The notes beneath the pieces are model-generated. The model did no database searches and was not told the DNA's origin. It saw nothing but the letters and a program-made list of their open reading frames with translations. A program made the translations under genes and the position numbers. Of a DNA stretch of 64,000 nucleotides, positions 8,947 through 18,346 are shown piece after piece (within the stretch, counting starts at the first letter, position 1; every line of letters begins with the position of its first letter). The stretch comes from Ferruginibacter sp. (GTDB lineage: Bacteria > Bacteroidota > Bacteroidia > Chitinophagales > Chitinophagaceae). Location: contig JAOQAK010000072.1 of NCBI GenBank assembly GCA_025963635.1, positions 1-64,000 on the forward strand, given 5' to 3'.

Positions 8947-11319
8947 ATGTTTAAAAATTATCTGAAAACCGCTTTAAGAAATCTTTGGAAAAACAAAGCA
9001 TTTTCTTTTATAAATGTAATGGGACTTGCACTGGGACTCACATGCAGTTTGTTGATAATGTTATGGGTGAATGATGAATATAACGTGGATGCTTTCCACA
9101 AGAATGGCGCACGATTATACAGCGTATACGAAAGGCAGTACCGTGATGGGCTGGTTGATGCTTTTCACGGTGGGCCCGGCGTGATGGCCGATGAGATGAA
9201 AAAAGTATTGCCGGAAGTGCAGTATGCAAGCAACTATGCCTGGAGCGAGCTAAGTACTTTCGAAGCAAATAATAAAATCATCAAAGAGGAAGGAAACCAC
9301 GCAGGCGCTGATTTCTTCAGGATGTTTACTTATCCATTGCTGGCAGGCAAAGCGGAAACTGCCTTGCAATCGCCGTATGACATCGCTATCTCAAAGAAAA
9401 TGGCTGAACAATTTTTCGGTTCTCCTGCAGCGGCCATCGGAAAATCGATCCGTTATCAAAACAAAAAAGACCTGAATGTAACCGCAGTGTTTGATAATGT
9501 GCCTAAAAGCAGCACGTCTCAATTCGATTATATCTTAAACTGGGATTCATTTCTTGAAATTAATAGTTGGGCGAAAGACTGGACCAATAACGGGCCCCGG
9601 ACTTACCTGACACTCCGGGAAGGCACAGACGCAAAAACTTTTGAAAGAAAGATCTCCAGGTTTTTGGACCATTATAATAAGGAGCAAACGCCTCACTCAT
9701 ACATACGTTTGGGTATCCAGCGTTATGGTGATATGTACCTGCATTCTAATTTTGATAAGCAGGGCAACCTATCAGGAGGCAGGATCCAGTATGTACAGCT
9801 TTTCAGTATTGTTGCCATATTTATTTTGCTGATCGCCTGTATCAACTTCATGAATCTTACAACAGCAAGATCGCTTAAGCGGTCAAAAGAGATTGGCATA
9901 AGAAAGGTAGTGGGTGCGCTTCGCTTTGCCCTGATCAGGCAATTTATCGGTGAAGCATTGCTGATCGTTTTCATTGCCGTGCTCATATCACTTATGATTG
10001 TGATACTTGTACTCGGTAAGTTTAACCAACTTACCGGAAAGGAAATTCAACTGCCGTTCAGTGATTCAACCTTCTGGGGAAGCATTGCAGCGTTGCTATT
10101 GGGCACGGGATTTCTTTCCGGCAGCTATCCTGCATTGTACCTGTCTTCTTTCAAACCGGTTCGTGTGCTGAAGGGAACATTGAAATTTTCAAATGGCGCT
10201 CTATGGTTCCGCAAGGGGCTTGTCGTACTTCAGTTCATGCTTTCCATTGTGTTGATCATCGGAACGATCGTTGTAAGCAAACAGGTAAATTTTATTCAGA
10301 CCTATAATCTTGGTTACGACAGGGAAAACCTGTTGTACATACCCCTGGAAGGCGACCTGCTGGCGAAATATGAACTATTCAAGAACAAGTCGCTGCAGAT
10401 GCCGGGCGTAAAAGATATCTCCCGCATTACAGACCTACCCACACACATAGAAAATGGTACGGGCGGCGTTCAGTGGGATGGTAAAGATCCAAACTCCGAT
10501 ATCAATTTTACGCAGTCTGCAGTAGGCTATGATTTCACTAAAACCATGCATTTAAAATTGGTGGATGGCCGTGATTTTTCAAAAGATTTTAAAACGGATT
10601 CGGTTGGCTATATCATCAACGAAGCGGCATTAAAAATTATTGGCTACAAAGGCCCTGTGGGCAAACCCCTTACGTTCTGGCAAAAGAAGGGTAAGATCAT
10701 TGGTGTGCTGAAAGATTTTCATTTTAACTCCCTGCACACAGAAATTAACCCAATGGTGCTTCGTCTTGGTGAAAACATTGAATGGGGAGCGGCGCTCGTA
10801 CGAACTGAACCCGGTAAAACGAAAGAAGCTTTGGCAAGTCTTGAAAAAACCTGTAAAGAACTCAATCCAAAGTTTCCATTCACTTACAAATTCTCGGATG
10901 AAGAATATCAAAAGCTGTATAAGAGTGAGCAGGTGGTTGGTCAGCTTGCGAACTACTTTGCCTTCCTCGGCATATTCATCTCCTGCCTGGGCTTATTAGG
11001 CCTCGTGATATTTACTGCAGAGCAAAGAACCAAAGAATTTGGCATAAGAAAAGTACTCGGCGCCAGTCCCGGCTCCTTGTTTAACCTGCTTTCAAAAGAA
11101 TTTTTGCTGCTGGTAATGATTGCATTTGTAATTGCATCGCCCATTGCATGGATCGGATTGCACAAGTGGCTGGAGAACTTCGTTTATAAGGCTGGTATTG
11201 CCTGGTGGATGTTTTTAGTGGCCGGGCTGGTGGCTGTGTTAATTGCATTGATTACGGTAAGCTTCCAGGCAATTAAAGCGGCGGTAGCTAATCCGGTTAA
11301 GAGTTTGAGAACGGAATAG
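8947..11319 (+). CDS. P4: MacB/FtsX-type ABC transporter permease, 790 aa
   Basis: Intact member of the P1-P5 group, opening MFKNYLKTALRNLWKNK. The coupling motifs are KEIGIRKVVGAL and KEFGIRKVLGAS; Phe in the second replaces the usual Ile/Val. The early periplasmic segment departs from the family: EYNVDAFH stands where most paralogues have ISYDRFH, and a Gly/His-rich stretch (DAFHGGPG) follows. The signature VLKDFHFNSL and the tail AAVANPVKSLRTE are kept. Immediately downstream lies an orphan copy of a permease tail (11366-11446), and no module A/B repeat or GCTAAT run separates P4 from P5, unlike most other junctions. Confidence 0.9.
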   Translation: MFKNYLKTALRNLWKNKAFSFINVMGLALGLTCSLLIMLWVNDEYNVDAFHKNGARLYSVYERQYRDGLVDAFHGGPGVMADEMKKVLPEVQYASNYAWSELSTFEANNKIIKEEGNHAGADFFRMFTYPLLAGKAETALQSPYDIAISKKMAEQFFGSPAAAIGKSIRYQNKKDLNVTAVFDNVPKSSTSQFDYILNWDSFLEINSWAKDWTNNGPRTYLTLREGTDAKTFERKISRFLDHYNKEQTPHSYIRLGIQRYGDMYLHSNFDKQGNLSGGRIQYVQLFSIVAIFILLIACINFMNLTTARSLKRSKEIGIRKVVGALRFALIRQFIGEALLIVFIAVLISLMIVILVLGKFNQLTGKEIQLPFSDSTFWGSIAALLLGTGFLSGSYPALYLSSFKPVRVLKGTLKFSNGALWFRKGLVVLQFMLSIVLIIGTIVVSKQVNFIQTYNLGYDRENLLYIPLEGDLLAKYELFKNKSLQMPGVKDISRITDLPTHIENGTGGVQWDGKDPNSDINFTQSAVGYDFTKTMHLKLVDGRDFSKDFKTDSVGYIINEAALKIIGYKGPVGKPLTFWQKKGKIIGVLKDFHFNSLHTEINPMVLRLGENIEWGAALVRTEPGKTKEALASLEKTCKELNPKFPFTYKFSDEEYQKLYKSEQVVGQLANYFAFLGIFISCLGLLGLVIFTAEQRTKEFGIRKVLGASPGSLFNLLSKEFLLLVMIAFVIASPIAWIGLHKWLENFVYKAGIAWWMFLVAGLVAVLIALITVSFQAIKAAVANPVKSLRTE

Positions 11320-11365
11320 AAGGCCCAAATTCCTAAAGGGATTTTTTGGAATAATACTGGCTATT

Positions 11366-11446
11366 ATGATAAGATTAATCACGTTAAGCTTCCAGGCAAT
11401 AAAAGCAGCGATAACAAACGCACTGAAGAGTTTAAGAACAGATAAA
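11366..11446 (+). pseudogene. Orphan C-terminal tail of a MacB/FtsX permease
   Basis: Twenty-seven codons from ATG 11366 read LITLSFQAIKAAITNALKSLRTD, matching the conserved end ITVSFQAIKAAVANPVKSLRTE of the intact paralogues. It lies 46 bp after the P4 stop and 11 bp before the P5 start. The terminal stop is lost and the frame runs into P5 until 11476. This is most simply the residue of a tenth permease removed by unequal recombination, or the edge of a duplication. Confidence 0.85.
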
Positions 11447-11457
11447 AAACTATACTT

Positions 11458-13869
11458 ATGTTCCAAAATTATTTAAAACAAACCTTTAGAAGTATAGTCA
11501 AAAATAAGACTTACTCCTTACTCAATATTATCGGGCTGTCCGCAGGATTGGTGAGTTTTATATTTATTGCTCTTTGGGTAAATGATGAACTCAGCTATGA
11601 TAAATTCAATAATAATTATGACCGGATTTTCAGGTTGATTTCAACAACAAAAACAGAAGCGGGGATTGAAGAATCGGCTGTATCAAGTGCTCCGATGGCT
11701 AAGGCATTGAAAGATGACTATCCTGAAGTTGAGAATACAGTACGGTTGAGGATGCGTGAAGAGATAATAACCCACAAAAACCAACAGGTGCTTCAACCAG
11801 GCATATTGCTAACAGATCCTTCTTTTTTTGATGTTTTTAATTATCATATAACAACCGGAAATGCGGCTACTGCATTAAGTGAACCTTACTCAATTATTCT
11901 TACCCAATCAACAGCCAAAAAGTATTTTGGGGATAACAACCCAATAGGTGAAACCCTTTTACTGAATATGTTAGACAGCACCGGGAATGGTGCCAGCTAT
12001 AAAATAACGGGGGTAATGCCTGATCCCCCGAAGAATGCGCATTTCACATTCAATATGCTCGCATCTTTTAAAACCATTGAAGTTGCAGATCCTGATGCAC
12101 TTACCATTGATGGCTGGGGTGATGGCAGTTATTACACTTATCTGTTGTTAAAGAAAGGAGTTGATCATAAAACCTTCTCCAGGAAGATCGCGTATTTCTA
12201 TGGAAAGTATATTGGCGATCTGTTCAATACCTGGAAGTCCATCTATTCTTACAAGCTGCAACCGCTGAGTGATATTCATCTTCGTTCCAACCTGCAATAT
12301 GAAATTGCATCGAACGGTAGCATTACACAGGTTTATATTTTTTCAACAATTGGCATTTTTATTTTACTTCTTGCCGGCATCAATTATACCAACCTGGCTA
12401 CAGCACGTGCAGCAAGCAAGGCGAAAGAAATAGGTATTAAAAAAGTGGTTGGTGCGGGCAAAAAACAATTGATTCTCCAATACTTGTCTGAATCTGTATT
12501 AACCGCAATCATAGCCTTATTACTTTCATTTTTATTTTCGCTATTGCTGCGGCCGTTTTTTTTCGAGGTTACCGATAAAGATCTTTCTTTATTCTCTTCG
12601 CCTTTACTCTTAGGTTTTCTTTTGGCGGTAACTATTTTTCTAGGTGTTCTTTCGGGCCTTTATCCTGCTATCATTCTATCAGCATTTAAGCCTGCAGTGG
12701 TATTAAAAGGGGCATTCAAGTCCAGCGACAAAGGAATATTATTAAGAAGAACACTCGTGGTATCGCAATTCGTTATTACGATCATATTGATAACAGGTAT
12801 AGTTATTATTTATTCACAGATGTCGTTTATAAAAAATAAGGATCTCGGCTATAATAAAGACGCTTTGATCTTTTTAAAGGTACATGGGAATACAGATGTC
12901 ATTAAGGGTTATGGTGCTTTTAAAAACGAGTTAAAAGACAATACGCTTATTTCCGGAATTACCACATCCAACTCGATGATCGGTTCAGGGTTGTCTCAAA
13001 GTGTATCAGAAACCGTTGATAACAACGGAGCGCCTTTGCAGGTTAATACATCGATACTTCGTATTGATGCGGATTATTTTGATGTATATGGAATTAAACT
13101 ATTGGCCGGAAAAGGTTTTAACAGTAACGCACTTAAGGATACCGTGAGGCAGGTTATTGTAAATAATATGGCAGTTAAAAAGTTTGGGTGGAAGAATGCG
13201 GAAACTGCTATTGGTAAATCATTTAAAATGGGCGGCAAAAAGGGGGTAGTGGTTGGCGTAACAACTGACTTTCACTACAACTCCTTACAGCAGGCCATAG
13301 AACCTTTATCAATCTATCCCCTGAATGGTCATTTTTCAAGGATCACATTAAAAGTGGACATTAAAAAAGCTGATCAGGTTATAGCATTACTTGAAAACAC
13401 ATGGAAGAAACATTTTTCATCTGCCTTATTCGATTACGATTTTTTAAGTCACCAAATTAAAGGGAAGTACCAGTCTGAAGAAAGGTTTTCCAGGATCTTC
13501 CTGTACTTCTCCATATTATCATTGCTCATCGCATGTCTTGGATTATATGGACTGATCTCTTATACAATATTTCAAAAAACGAGGGAGATCGGCATAAGAA
13601 AAATTTTAGGCGCTACTGTAAATAGCATAGCTGCAATGTTATCCGGCGACTTTCTGAAACTGGTATTGCTGGCGTGTTTTATTTCTATTCCTATTGCCAG
13701 GTATTTTATGAATAATTGGCTGCAGAATTTTGCCTTTAGAATCAGCCTCTCGTGGTGGATGTTTGGTGTAGCAGGTTTAATGGTTTTATTTATTGCGATA
13801 ATTACTATCAGTTTTCAGGCAATAAAAGCAGCGGTCGCGAACCCGGTGAAGAGTTTGCGGACAGAATAA
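11458..13869 (+). CDS. P5: MacB/FtsX-type ABC transporter permease, 803 aa
   Basis: Intact paralogue opening MFQNYLKQTFRSIVKNK. The coupling motifs are KEIGIKKVVGAG, with Lys for the usual Arg, and REIGIRKILGAT. The signature before the last third is VVGVTTDFHYNSL, and the tail AAVANPVKSLRTE is standard. By eye the coding sequence is more A/T-rich and favours A/T-ending codons more than P1-P4 (not counted), which may mark a different origin or age. The spacing to the preceding orphan tail is only 11 bp, so P5 may have been joined to another gene's 3' end by recombination. A GCTAAT repeat starts right at its stop. Confidence 0.9.
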   Translation: MFQNYLKQTFRSIVKNKTYSLLNIIGLSAGLVSFIFIALWVNDELSYDKFNNNYDRIFRLISTTKTEAGIEESAVSSAPMAKALKDDYPEVENTVRLRMREEIITHKNQQVLQPGILLTDPSFFDVFNYHITTGNAATALSEPYSIILTQSTAKKYFGDNNPIGETLLLNMLDSTGNGASYKITGVMPDPPKNAHFTFNMLASFKTIEVADPDALTIDGWGDGSYYTYLLLKKGVDHKTFSRKIAYFYGKYIGDLFNTWKSIYSYKLQPLSDIHLRSNLQYEIASNGSITQVYIFSTIGIFILLLAGINYTNLATARAASKAKEIGIKKVVGAGKKQLILQYLSESVLTAIIALLLSFLFSLLLRPFFFEVTDKDLSLFSSPLLLGFLLAVTIFLGVLSGLYPAIILSAFKPAVVLKGAFKSSDKGILLRRTLVVSQFVITIILITGIVIIYSQMSFIKNKDLGYNKDALIFLKVHGNTDVIKGYGAFKNELKDNTLISGITTSNSMIGSGLSQSVSETVDNNGAPLQVNTSILRIDADYFDVYGIKLLAGKGFNSNALKDTVRQVIVNNMAVKKFGWKNAETAIGKSFKMGGKKGVVVGVTTDFHYNSLQQAIEPLSIYPLNGHFSRITLKVDIKKADQVIALLENTWKKHFSSALFDYDFLSHQIKGKYQSEERFSRIFLYFSILSLLIACLGLYGLISYTIFQKTREIGIRKILGATVNSIAAMLSGDFLKLVLLACFISIPIARYFMNNWLQNFAFRISLSWWMFGVAGLMVLFIAIITISFQAIKAAVANPVKSLRTE

Positions 13870-13940
13870 TGTGCTGATTTGCTAATGTGCTAATATGCTA
13901 ATGTGAAAATTAGAAAATGTGAAAATGTGAAAATGAAGGA
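13870..13940 (+). repeat. GCTAAT-type tandem repeat after P5
   Basis: Units TTTGCTAATGTGCTAATATG followed by GAAAATGTGAAAATG units, beginning directly at the P5 stop codon. It is the same type as the runs after P2, P3, P6 and P7. Confidence 0.85.
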
Positions 13941-14060
13941 AAAATCAAGACATCGGCTAATGTTCACTTCGACGAATTTTTAAAAATGCAAAACAATGAA
14001 TTGTAACATAGATACCGAATTGATAAAATTGAAAACACCATATTCAGAATCCTAAGCAAT

Positions 14061-14109
14061 AGAGCCGTAGGCTCGGACCATATTGTAACAACGGATTTTA
14101 ATCCGTTGT
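14061..14109. repeat. Paired hairpins upstream of P6
   Basis: Two inverted repeats in the 272-bp spacer before P6: GAGCC-gta-GGCTC at 14062-14074, then ACAACGGATT-TT-AATCCGTTGT at 14088-14109 with perfect 10-bp arms. From general familiarity, hairpins of this ATCCGTTGT type are dispersed repeats in Bacteroidota genomes. Neither is followed by a clear U run, so terminator function is doubtful. The rest of the spacer (13941-14060) shows nothing recognisable. Confidence 0.6.
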
Positions 14110-14141
14110 ACATACTGATTGAACATTAACCATTCACGACC

Positions 14142-16508
14142 ATGTTAAAAAATTATTTAAAAATTGCAATTAGAAATATCTCAAAGCACAAACTATTTTC
14201 CTTCATCAATATCTTCGGCCTGGCCACAGGCATGACGGTTTGTATGCTGGCGTTGATTAAGATCAAGGATGCCTACGATTACGATAGTTTTCATCCAAAT
14301 GCGAAACGAACCTATCGCATCCTCACCAATTTGGAAAGAAAGAACGGCGATCATTTTTTATGTGCAAGTTCTCCAGCGCCTTTGAGTGCTTATTTAAAGA
14401 ACAATTATACCGCAATTGATAAGAGCACAAGCATACGTTTTTCACAGGAGGAAGTATCTGCCAATGATAAAAAACTTCCTGTGAAAGAAGCCTATGTGGA
14501 TCCAGATTTCTATCACATTTTTGGGTTCCGGTTAAAATCCGGTTCACCAGCTACCAGGCCTCAAACAGCAGTGCTGACCATCGAAACCGCTGAACGGTTT
14601 TTTGGAAAAGATGAACCTGTCGGCAAAATAATCACCATCGGCAAATCTGCCGCGTTTGTAGTAACGGGTATCCTGGAGAATCCTCCTTATTCTTCTCACC
14701 TCAGGTTCGATTTATTGGCAGCAAGCGCGGGCATGCCCGTGCAGGGACAGCAAAAATCAAGCAGCGACTGGGCAGATGAAGCAGGAGCTTATACTTATGT
14801 ACAGCTGAAACCTGGTGCCACTGAGAAAAATTTAAACAGCCTGCTAAAACTGGCAACCGGGCAGGTAAATAAAATGCTCGCTGGCTCAAATAAGACATTT
14901 GTTTTCGACACGCAACCGTTGAATTCAATTTCACCGGGTACCAGGCCCTTGTACAATCTCACGGCCGAACAAATACTTCCCAACTTGTTGGTGTTTGCAC
15001 TGATTGGCCTTTCAATGCTTTTGCTCGCCTTTTTTAACTACGTGAATCTAACATTGGCCCGTTCGCTCGACCGTGCCCGCGAGGTGGGCATCCGGAAAGT
15101 TGCCGGTGCTTTAAGAAAGAATCTGTTGCTTCAGTTTTTGGGCGAGTCGGTTTTGATGGCAATGCTCGCATTTTGCCTCGCTTATTTCCAGTTGAAATTA
15201 ATCAGCACCCTGCCAACCGTGCAGAGGATGATTGGAGATGCCTTGCCGGATGGCAGGCTTTGGATGTATTTTATTTTGTTTACGATGTTAACCGGATTAA
15301 CTGCGGGATGGATCCCTGCCCGTGTGCTTTCTTCGTTTCAACCAGTTCGGGTACTAAAAGGTAAATTCAATACCAGGCTGTTTGGCGGAGCAGGCTTAAG
15401 GAAAACACTCACTGTAATTCAATTTGCTGTATCGCTGATTGCCATTATAACACTGGCGGTTTTTTACAGGCAATCAATGTATATGGCCACTGCCGACTAC
15501 GGGTTTAACCGCGAGCGGATTTTAAACATAAAAATACCTGCTCACAGCTACGAAAAAACCGCTGTTGCGATCTCTTCTGTTGCAGGTATTGAACAGGTCT
15601 CCGGCAGTTCCGGCCTGTTTGGCTTTTCGGCTGCCGATACAAGATTTGTAAAGGCAGAAAAATCCGCTGATTCACTTGCAGCCAATTATTTTTCTGTTAA
15701 CCCTGCTTTCATAAGTAATATGGGAATGCAATTGATCGCTGGCGATAACCTGCCAGCGGCTGTTTCAACAGGTGAAAAAAGAATACCGTCTGTGCTGATC
15801 AATGAAACCGCCGTTCGCGAGCTCGTCTTCAAAGATCCGTCGGATGCTGTAGGGAAACTCATCTGGTTAAACGACAGTACAAAATATGCGGTGGCAGGTG
15901 TTATAAAGGATTTTCACTTTGCAAGTCTTCTTCGTCCGATTCAACCTTTGCTGCTGGCATGGCAACCGGAAGAATTTACTGTGCTTAGTGTTAAGGTTTC
16001 AGCAGCGGCCATTGAGTCTATCCTGCCGCGGCTGGAAAAAACATGGAAGGAATTGTATCCACATCAGCCTCTTAATGCAGATTGGTTTGATAAACAATTG
16101 TATGATCAGAATTTGCATAAGGATGATCTTTTGTTTATTGGTCTGTTGACGGTGATGGCAGTTTCAATTGCCTGCCTTGGCTTGCTGGGAATGGTGATCT
16201 TTAGTACCCAAAACCGTTCAAAAGAAGTGGGCATACGAAGGGTGATGGGTGCAGGTGTTGGAAGGGTAATCGGTGAAATTTCCCGGGAATTTGTACTGCT
16301 GCTACTGATTGCGGTTTGCATTGGCTTGCCGCTTGGCTTCTTTGCTGGCAATGCTTTTTTACAACAATATGCTTATCGCATTGCTATGAGTTTTTGGATA
16401 TTGGCCGGAAGTGCAGCGGCTTTGCTGTTGCTGGGGGCTTTGATTATTGGCTTGCAGACGTACCGGATTGCAATTGCAAATCCGACAAGGAGTTTGAGAA
16501 CCGAATAA
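14142..16508 (+). CDS. P6: MacB/FtsX-type ABC transporter permease, 788 aa (P6/P9 group)
   Basis: Intact but clearly divergent from P1-P5. It opens MLKNYLKIAIRNISKHK and shares SFINIFGLA with P9. The coupling motifs are REVGIRKVAGAL and KEVGIRRVMGAG. The second FtsX block contains CLGLLGMVIFS, as P9 does, and the last helix reads ALIIGLQTYRIAIANPTRSLRTE instead of the SFQAIKAA form. These shared replacements define a P6/P9 sub-group separate from the rest. The signature VIKDFHFASL is conserved. No sigma54-like module or A/B repeat precedes it. A DUF4097 gene follows 102 bp downstream on the same strand. Confidence 0.9.
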   Translation: MLKNYLKIAIRNISKHKLFSFINIFGLATGMTVCMLALIKIKDAYDYDSFHPNAKRTYRILTNLERKNGDHFLCASSPAPLSAYLKNNYTAIDKSTSIRFSQEEVSANDKKLPVKEAYVDPDFYHIFGFRLKSGSPATRPQTAVLTIETAERFFGKDEPVGKIITIGKSAAFVVTGILENPPYSSHLRFDLLAASAGMPVQGQQKSSSDWADEAGAYTYVQLKPGATEKNLNSLLKLATGQVNKMLAGSNKTFVFDTQPLNSISPGTRPLYNLTAEQILPNLLVFALIGLSMLLLAFFNYVNLTLARSLDRAREVGIRKVAGALRKNLLLQFLGESVLMAMLAFCLAYFQLKLISTLPTVQRMIGDALPDGRLWMYFILFTMLTGLTAGWIPARVLSSFQPVRVLKGKFNTRLFGGAGLRKTLTVIQFAVSLIAIITLAVFYRQSMYMATADYGFNRERILNIKIPAHSYEKTAVAISSVAGIEQVSGSSGLFGFSAADTRFVKAEKSADSLAANYFSVNPAFISNMGMQLIAGDNLPAAVSTGEKRIPSVLINETAVRELVFKDPSDAVGKLIWLNDSTKYAVAGVIKDFHFASLLRPIQPLLLAWQPEEFTVLSVKVSAAAIESILPRLEKTWKELYPHQPLNADWFDKQLYDQNLHKDDLLFIGLLTVMAVSIACLGLLGMVIFSTQNRSKEVGIRRVMGAGVGRVIGEISREFVLLLLIAVCIGLPLGFFAGNAFLQQYAYRIAMSFWILAGSAAALLLLGALIIGLQTYRIAIANPTRSLRTE

Positions 16509-16511
16509 TTC

Positions 16512-16560
16512 GCTGATTGGCTAATGTGCTAACATGCTAATGTGAAAATTCGAAAATTGT
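16512..16560 (+). repeat. GCTAAT-type tandem repeat after P6
   Basis: Short run of CTAATGTGCTAACATGCTAA-type units passing into GTGAAAATTCGAAAATTG, starting a few bases after the P6 stop. Confidence 0.8.
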
Positions 16561-16610
16561 TAAGGAACCTATTTACTCATTTTTTATATACCAATAAATA
16601 AATAAATAAC

Positions 16611-17654
16611 ATGAAAAAGGCAATCCTGGTTTTTTTAGTAAGCTGTACAGTGAGTGTCTTGTCTGCACAGAATGAGCGGCAGGAGCCATTCCTGACCAAA
16701 TCATTGCCTGGAGAATCCATTAAGCAGGTAGAAGTTGAAACATCCGGAGGAAATATTTCGGTAGAAAGTTCAGCCGCCGATAAATCGAGGGTGGATGTGT
16801 TTATTTGGCCCTCATCCGGCAGAAATAAAGGGGAAGTATCTAAAGAAACATTGCAAAAGAGACTGGATGAATTATATGATCTCAAAATTACCGTCTCGGG
16901 CGATAAGCTTACAGCCATCGCAAAATCAAAGGTCAAAATACGGGATTGGAAAAATGCTTTGTCAATTTCTTTCAAGGTGTATGTCGGTAAAGATGTATCC
17001 ACGCATCTTACTACCAGTGGGGGCAACATCGATCTAAGGGCAATTACCGGCGAACAGGAAATCACTACGAGCGGCGGTAATCTTAATATTGACGGGGTAA
17101 AAGGGAAAATGAAAGGGACCACATCAGGAGGAAATATTGATGTGAAGGATTCGGATAATAAAATGGACCTTACTACCAGTGGCGGAAATATTAACGCAAA
17201 TCATTGTAGCGGTGGAATCAAGCTAACTACTTCAGGTGGTTCGATCAGGGTGGTTGATTTGAATGGCAATGTAGACGCCACTACTAGCGGCGGAGATGTG
17301 CGGGGAAATAATATTCAGGGTGATTTGGAAGCCCATACTTCAGGCGGGAATATCGATCTGGCAGGCCTGGCTTGTAACCTTGCCACTGGTACCAGTGGCG
17401 GTGATATAAAAGTGGTGATCAGGGAGCCGGGTAAGTTTATCAAGATCCGCAATTCAGGTGGCAAAATTGAGCTGGAGTTGCCTGCTGGCAAGGGTTACGA
17501 CCTCGACTTATCTGCAGACAAGATTCAAACCGGTAAATTATCCGCTTTTAATGGAAAAGTGGAGGATGACCAGGTAGATGGAACATTGAACGGGGGCGGA
17601 ACAAAGGTCACCGCAAATGCCAGCGGAGGTAAGATAGTTTTGACGGTTAAATAA
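16611..17654 (+). CDS. DUF4097-type beta-repeat surface/periplasmic protein, 347 aa
   Basis: A signal peptide (residues 1-19, ending LSAQ) is followed by a domain made of about eleven copies of a T-S-G-G-N/D/S-I motif spaced roughly 15-20 residues apart, up to ASGGKIVLTV at the C-terminus. This pattern is typical of DUF4097 proteins, predicted to fold as a right-handed parallel beta-solenoid. The function is unknown; a secreted or envelope-exposed structural or sensing role is likely. It is the only non-permease gene inside the array, 102 bp after P6 and on the same strand. In other bacteria DUF4097 proteins often lie near membrane-stress regulators (family knowledge), which would fit a coupled envelope-stress role, but nothing here proves it. 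Confidence 0.8.
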   Translation: MKKAILVFLVSCTVSVLSAQNERQEPFLTKSLPGESIKQVEVETSGGNISVESSAADKSRVDVFIWPSSGRNKGEVSKETLQKRLDELYDLKITVSGDKLTAIAKSKVKIRDWKNALSISFKVYVGKDVSTHLTTSGGNIDLRAITGEQEITTSGGNLNIDGVKGKMKGTTSGGNIDVKDSDNKMDLTTSGGNINANHCSGGIKLTTSGGSIRVVDLNGNVDATTSGGDVRGNNIQGDLEAHTSGGNIDLAGLACNLATGTSGGDIKVVIREPGKFIKIRNSGGKIELELPAGKGYDLDLSADKIQTGKLSAFNGKVEDDQVDGTLNGGGTKVTANASGGKIVLTVK

Positions 17655-17710
17655 TGCTGAAAAAGACGTGTGTATATACTCCTTCGCGGCGCTGCGTGAA
17701 AATAAAGCTC

Positions 17711-17768
17711 CTTTCCCTGCAACGTCTCCTGGTGGCTCGCAGGCCGGCCGGGACGTTGAGTAAATATG
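17711..17768 (+). repeat. Intergenic repeat copy 5 (module A only)
   Basis: Only the hairpin half survives: arms CAACGTC and GACGTTG around a GC-rich loop containing GCAGGCCGGCC. Module B is missing. It lies 57 bp after the DUF4097 stop, where it could act as a hairpin at the 3' end of that transcript. The sequence 17769-17970 beyond it shows no gene. Confidence 0.7.
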
Positions 17769-17970
17769 GATAGGATTTTGTTTTTTGATGATACCATGTT
17801 AGCCCGCAATCATACTAAATTTGCTGTTCCCGAATTCCCTGCTGATTGAAGCAGGCTCAACCCTCGGGAGAGACGTGCTGGCAAGGCCAAGCTATACCTG
17901 TTTTAAATACTATTCAAACAATCTGACTCTAAGAACCTTCCCTTCCTTTGGAGGGCAGAGAGGCCTTTTC

Positions 17971-18065
17971 TGTGTCATAAAAAATATTTTTTTATTTCTT
18001 GTCACAAAGTTGTGACACAATCTTTGTGACAAGAAAATATGACACAAGCATAAGTGTCACAACTT
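17971..18065. promoter_or_regulatory. Nested inverted repeats built from TGTGACA/TGTCACA
   Basis: Outer arms TGTGTCATA (17971-17979) and TATGACACA (18038-18046) enclose perfect 15-bp arms at 17995-18009 and 18022-18036 (core CTTGTCACAAAG / CTTTGTGACAAG). A further perfect 12-bp pair, AAGTTGTGACAC (18007-18018) and GTGTCACAACTT (18054-18065), overlaps the first, so two alternative hairpins compete for the same bases. It could be an operator cluster for a dimeric regulator (the half-site resembles the TGTGA/TCACA of CRP/FNR proteins) or a switching RNA structure. It lies ~280 bp upstream of P7. Confidence 0.6.
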
Positions 18066-18188
18066 TTCCAATGATGGTTTAAATTTATTTCCTTCAATTT
18101 CATCGCTTTGATCAGGCTTCCAATTAAATTATACTCCTTAGCGGCTTTGCTCCTGGCACCTTTTCGTGAAATTAAAGCTCAAATAGCT

Positions 18189-18294
18189 GGTGTACGTTAC
18201 TGTACAGTTACTGTACGTTTTCGTACACCTTTGTCTTTTAAAATGGCCGAAGCCCTTGCCAGTCAATGGGTTTCGCTTTGGCATAAGGATTGAC
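18189..18294 (+). promoter_or_regulatory. Palindromic operator plus sigma54-like promoter upstream of P7
   Basis: GGTGTACG (18189-18196) pairs with CGTACACC (18222-18229). Between them lie the perfect palindrome ACTGTACAGT (18199-18208) and TGTACG-TTTT-CGTACA (18212-18227). Fifty bases further on is TGGCAT-N5-TTGAC (18279-18294), close to the sigma54 -24/-12 form (TGGCAC-N5-TTGC) but with GA in place of GC. The arrangement, including spacings, recurs upstream of P9 at 24114-24219. A likely reading is an enhancer-binding-protein site with its promoter, 53 bp before the P7 start. Confidence 0.65.
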
Positions 18295-18346
18295 AAACTC
18301 AACTGTCAACATAAGCTACCACCCCGCGGAACAAACAATCAATGCA

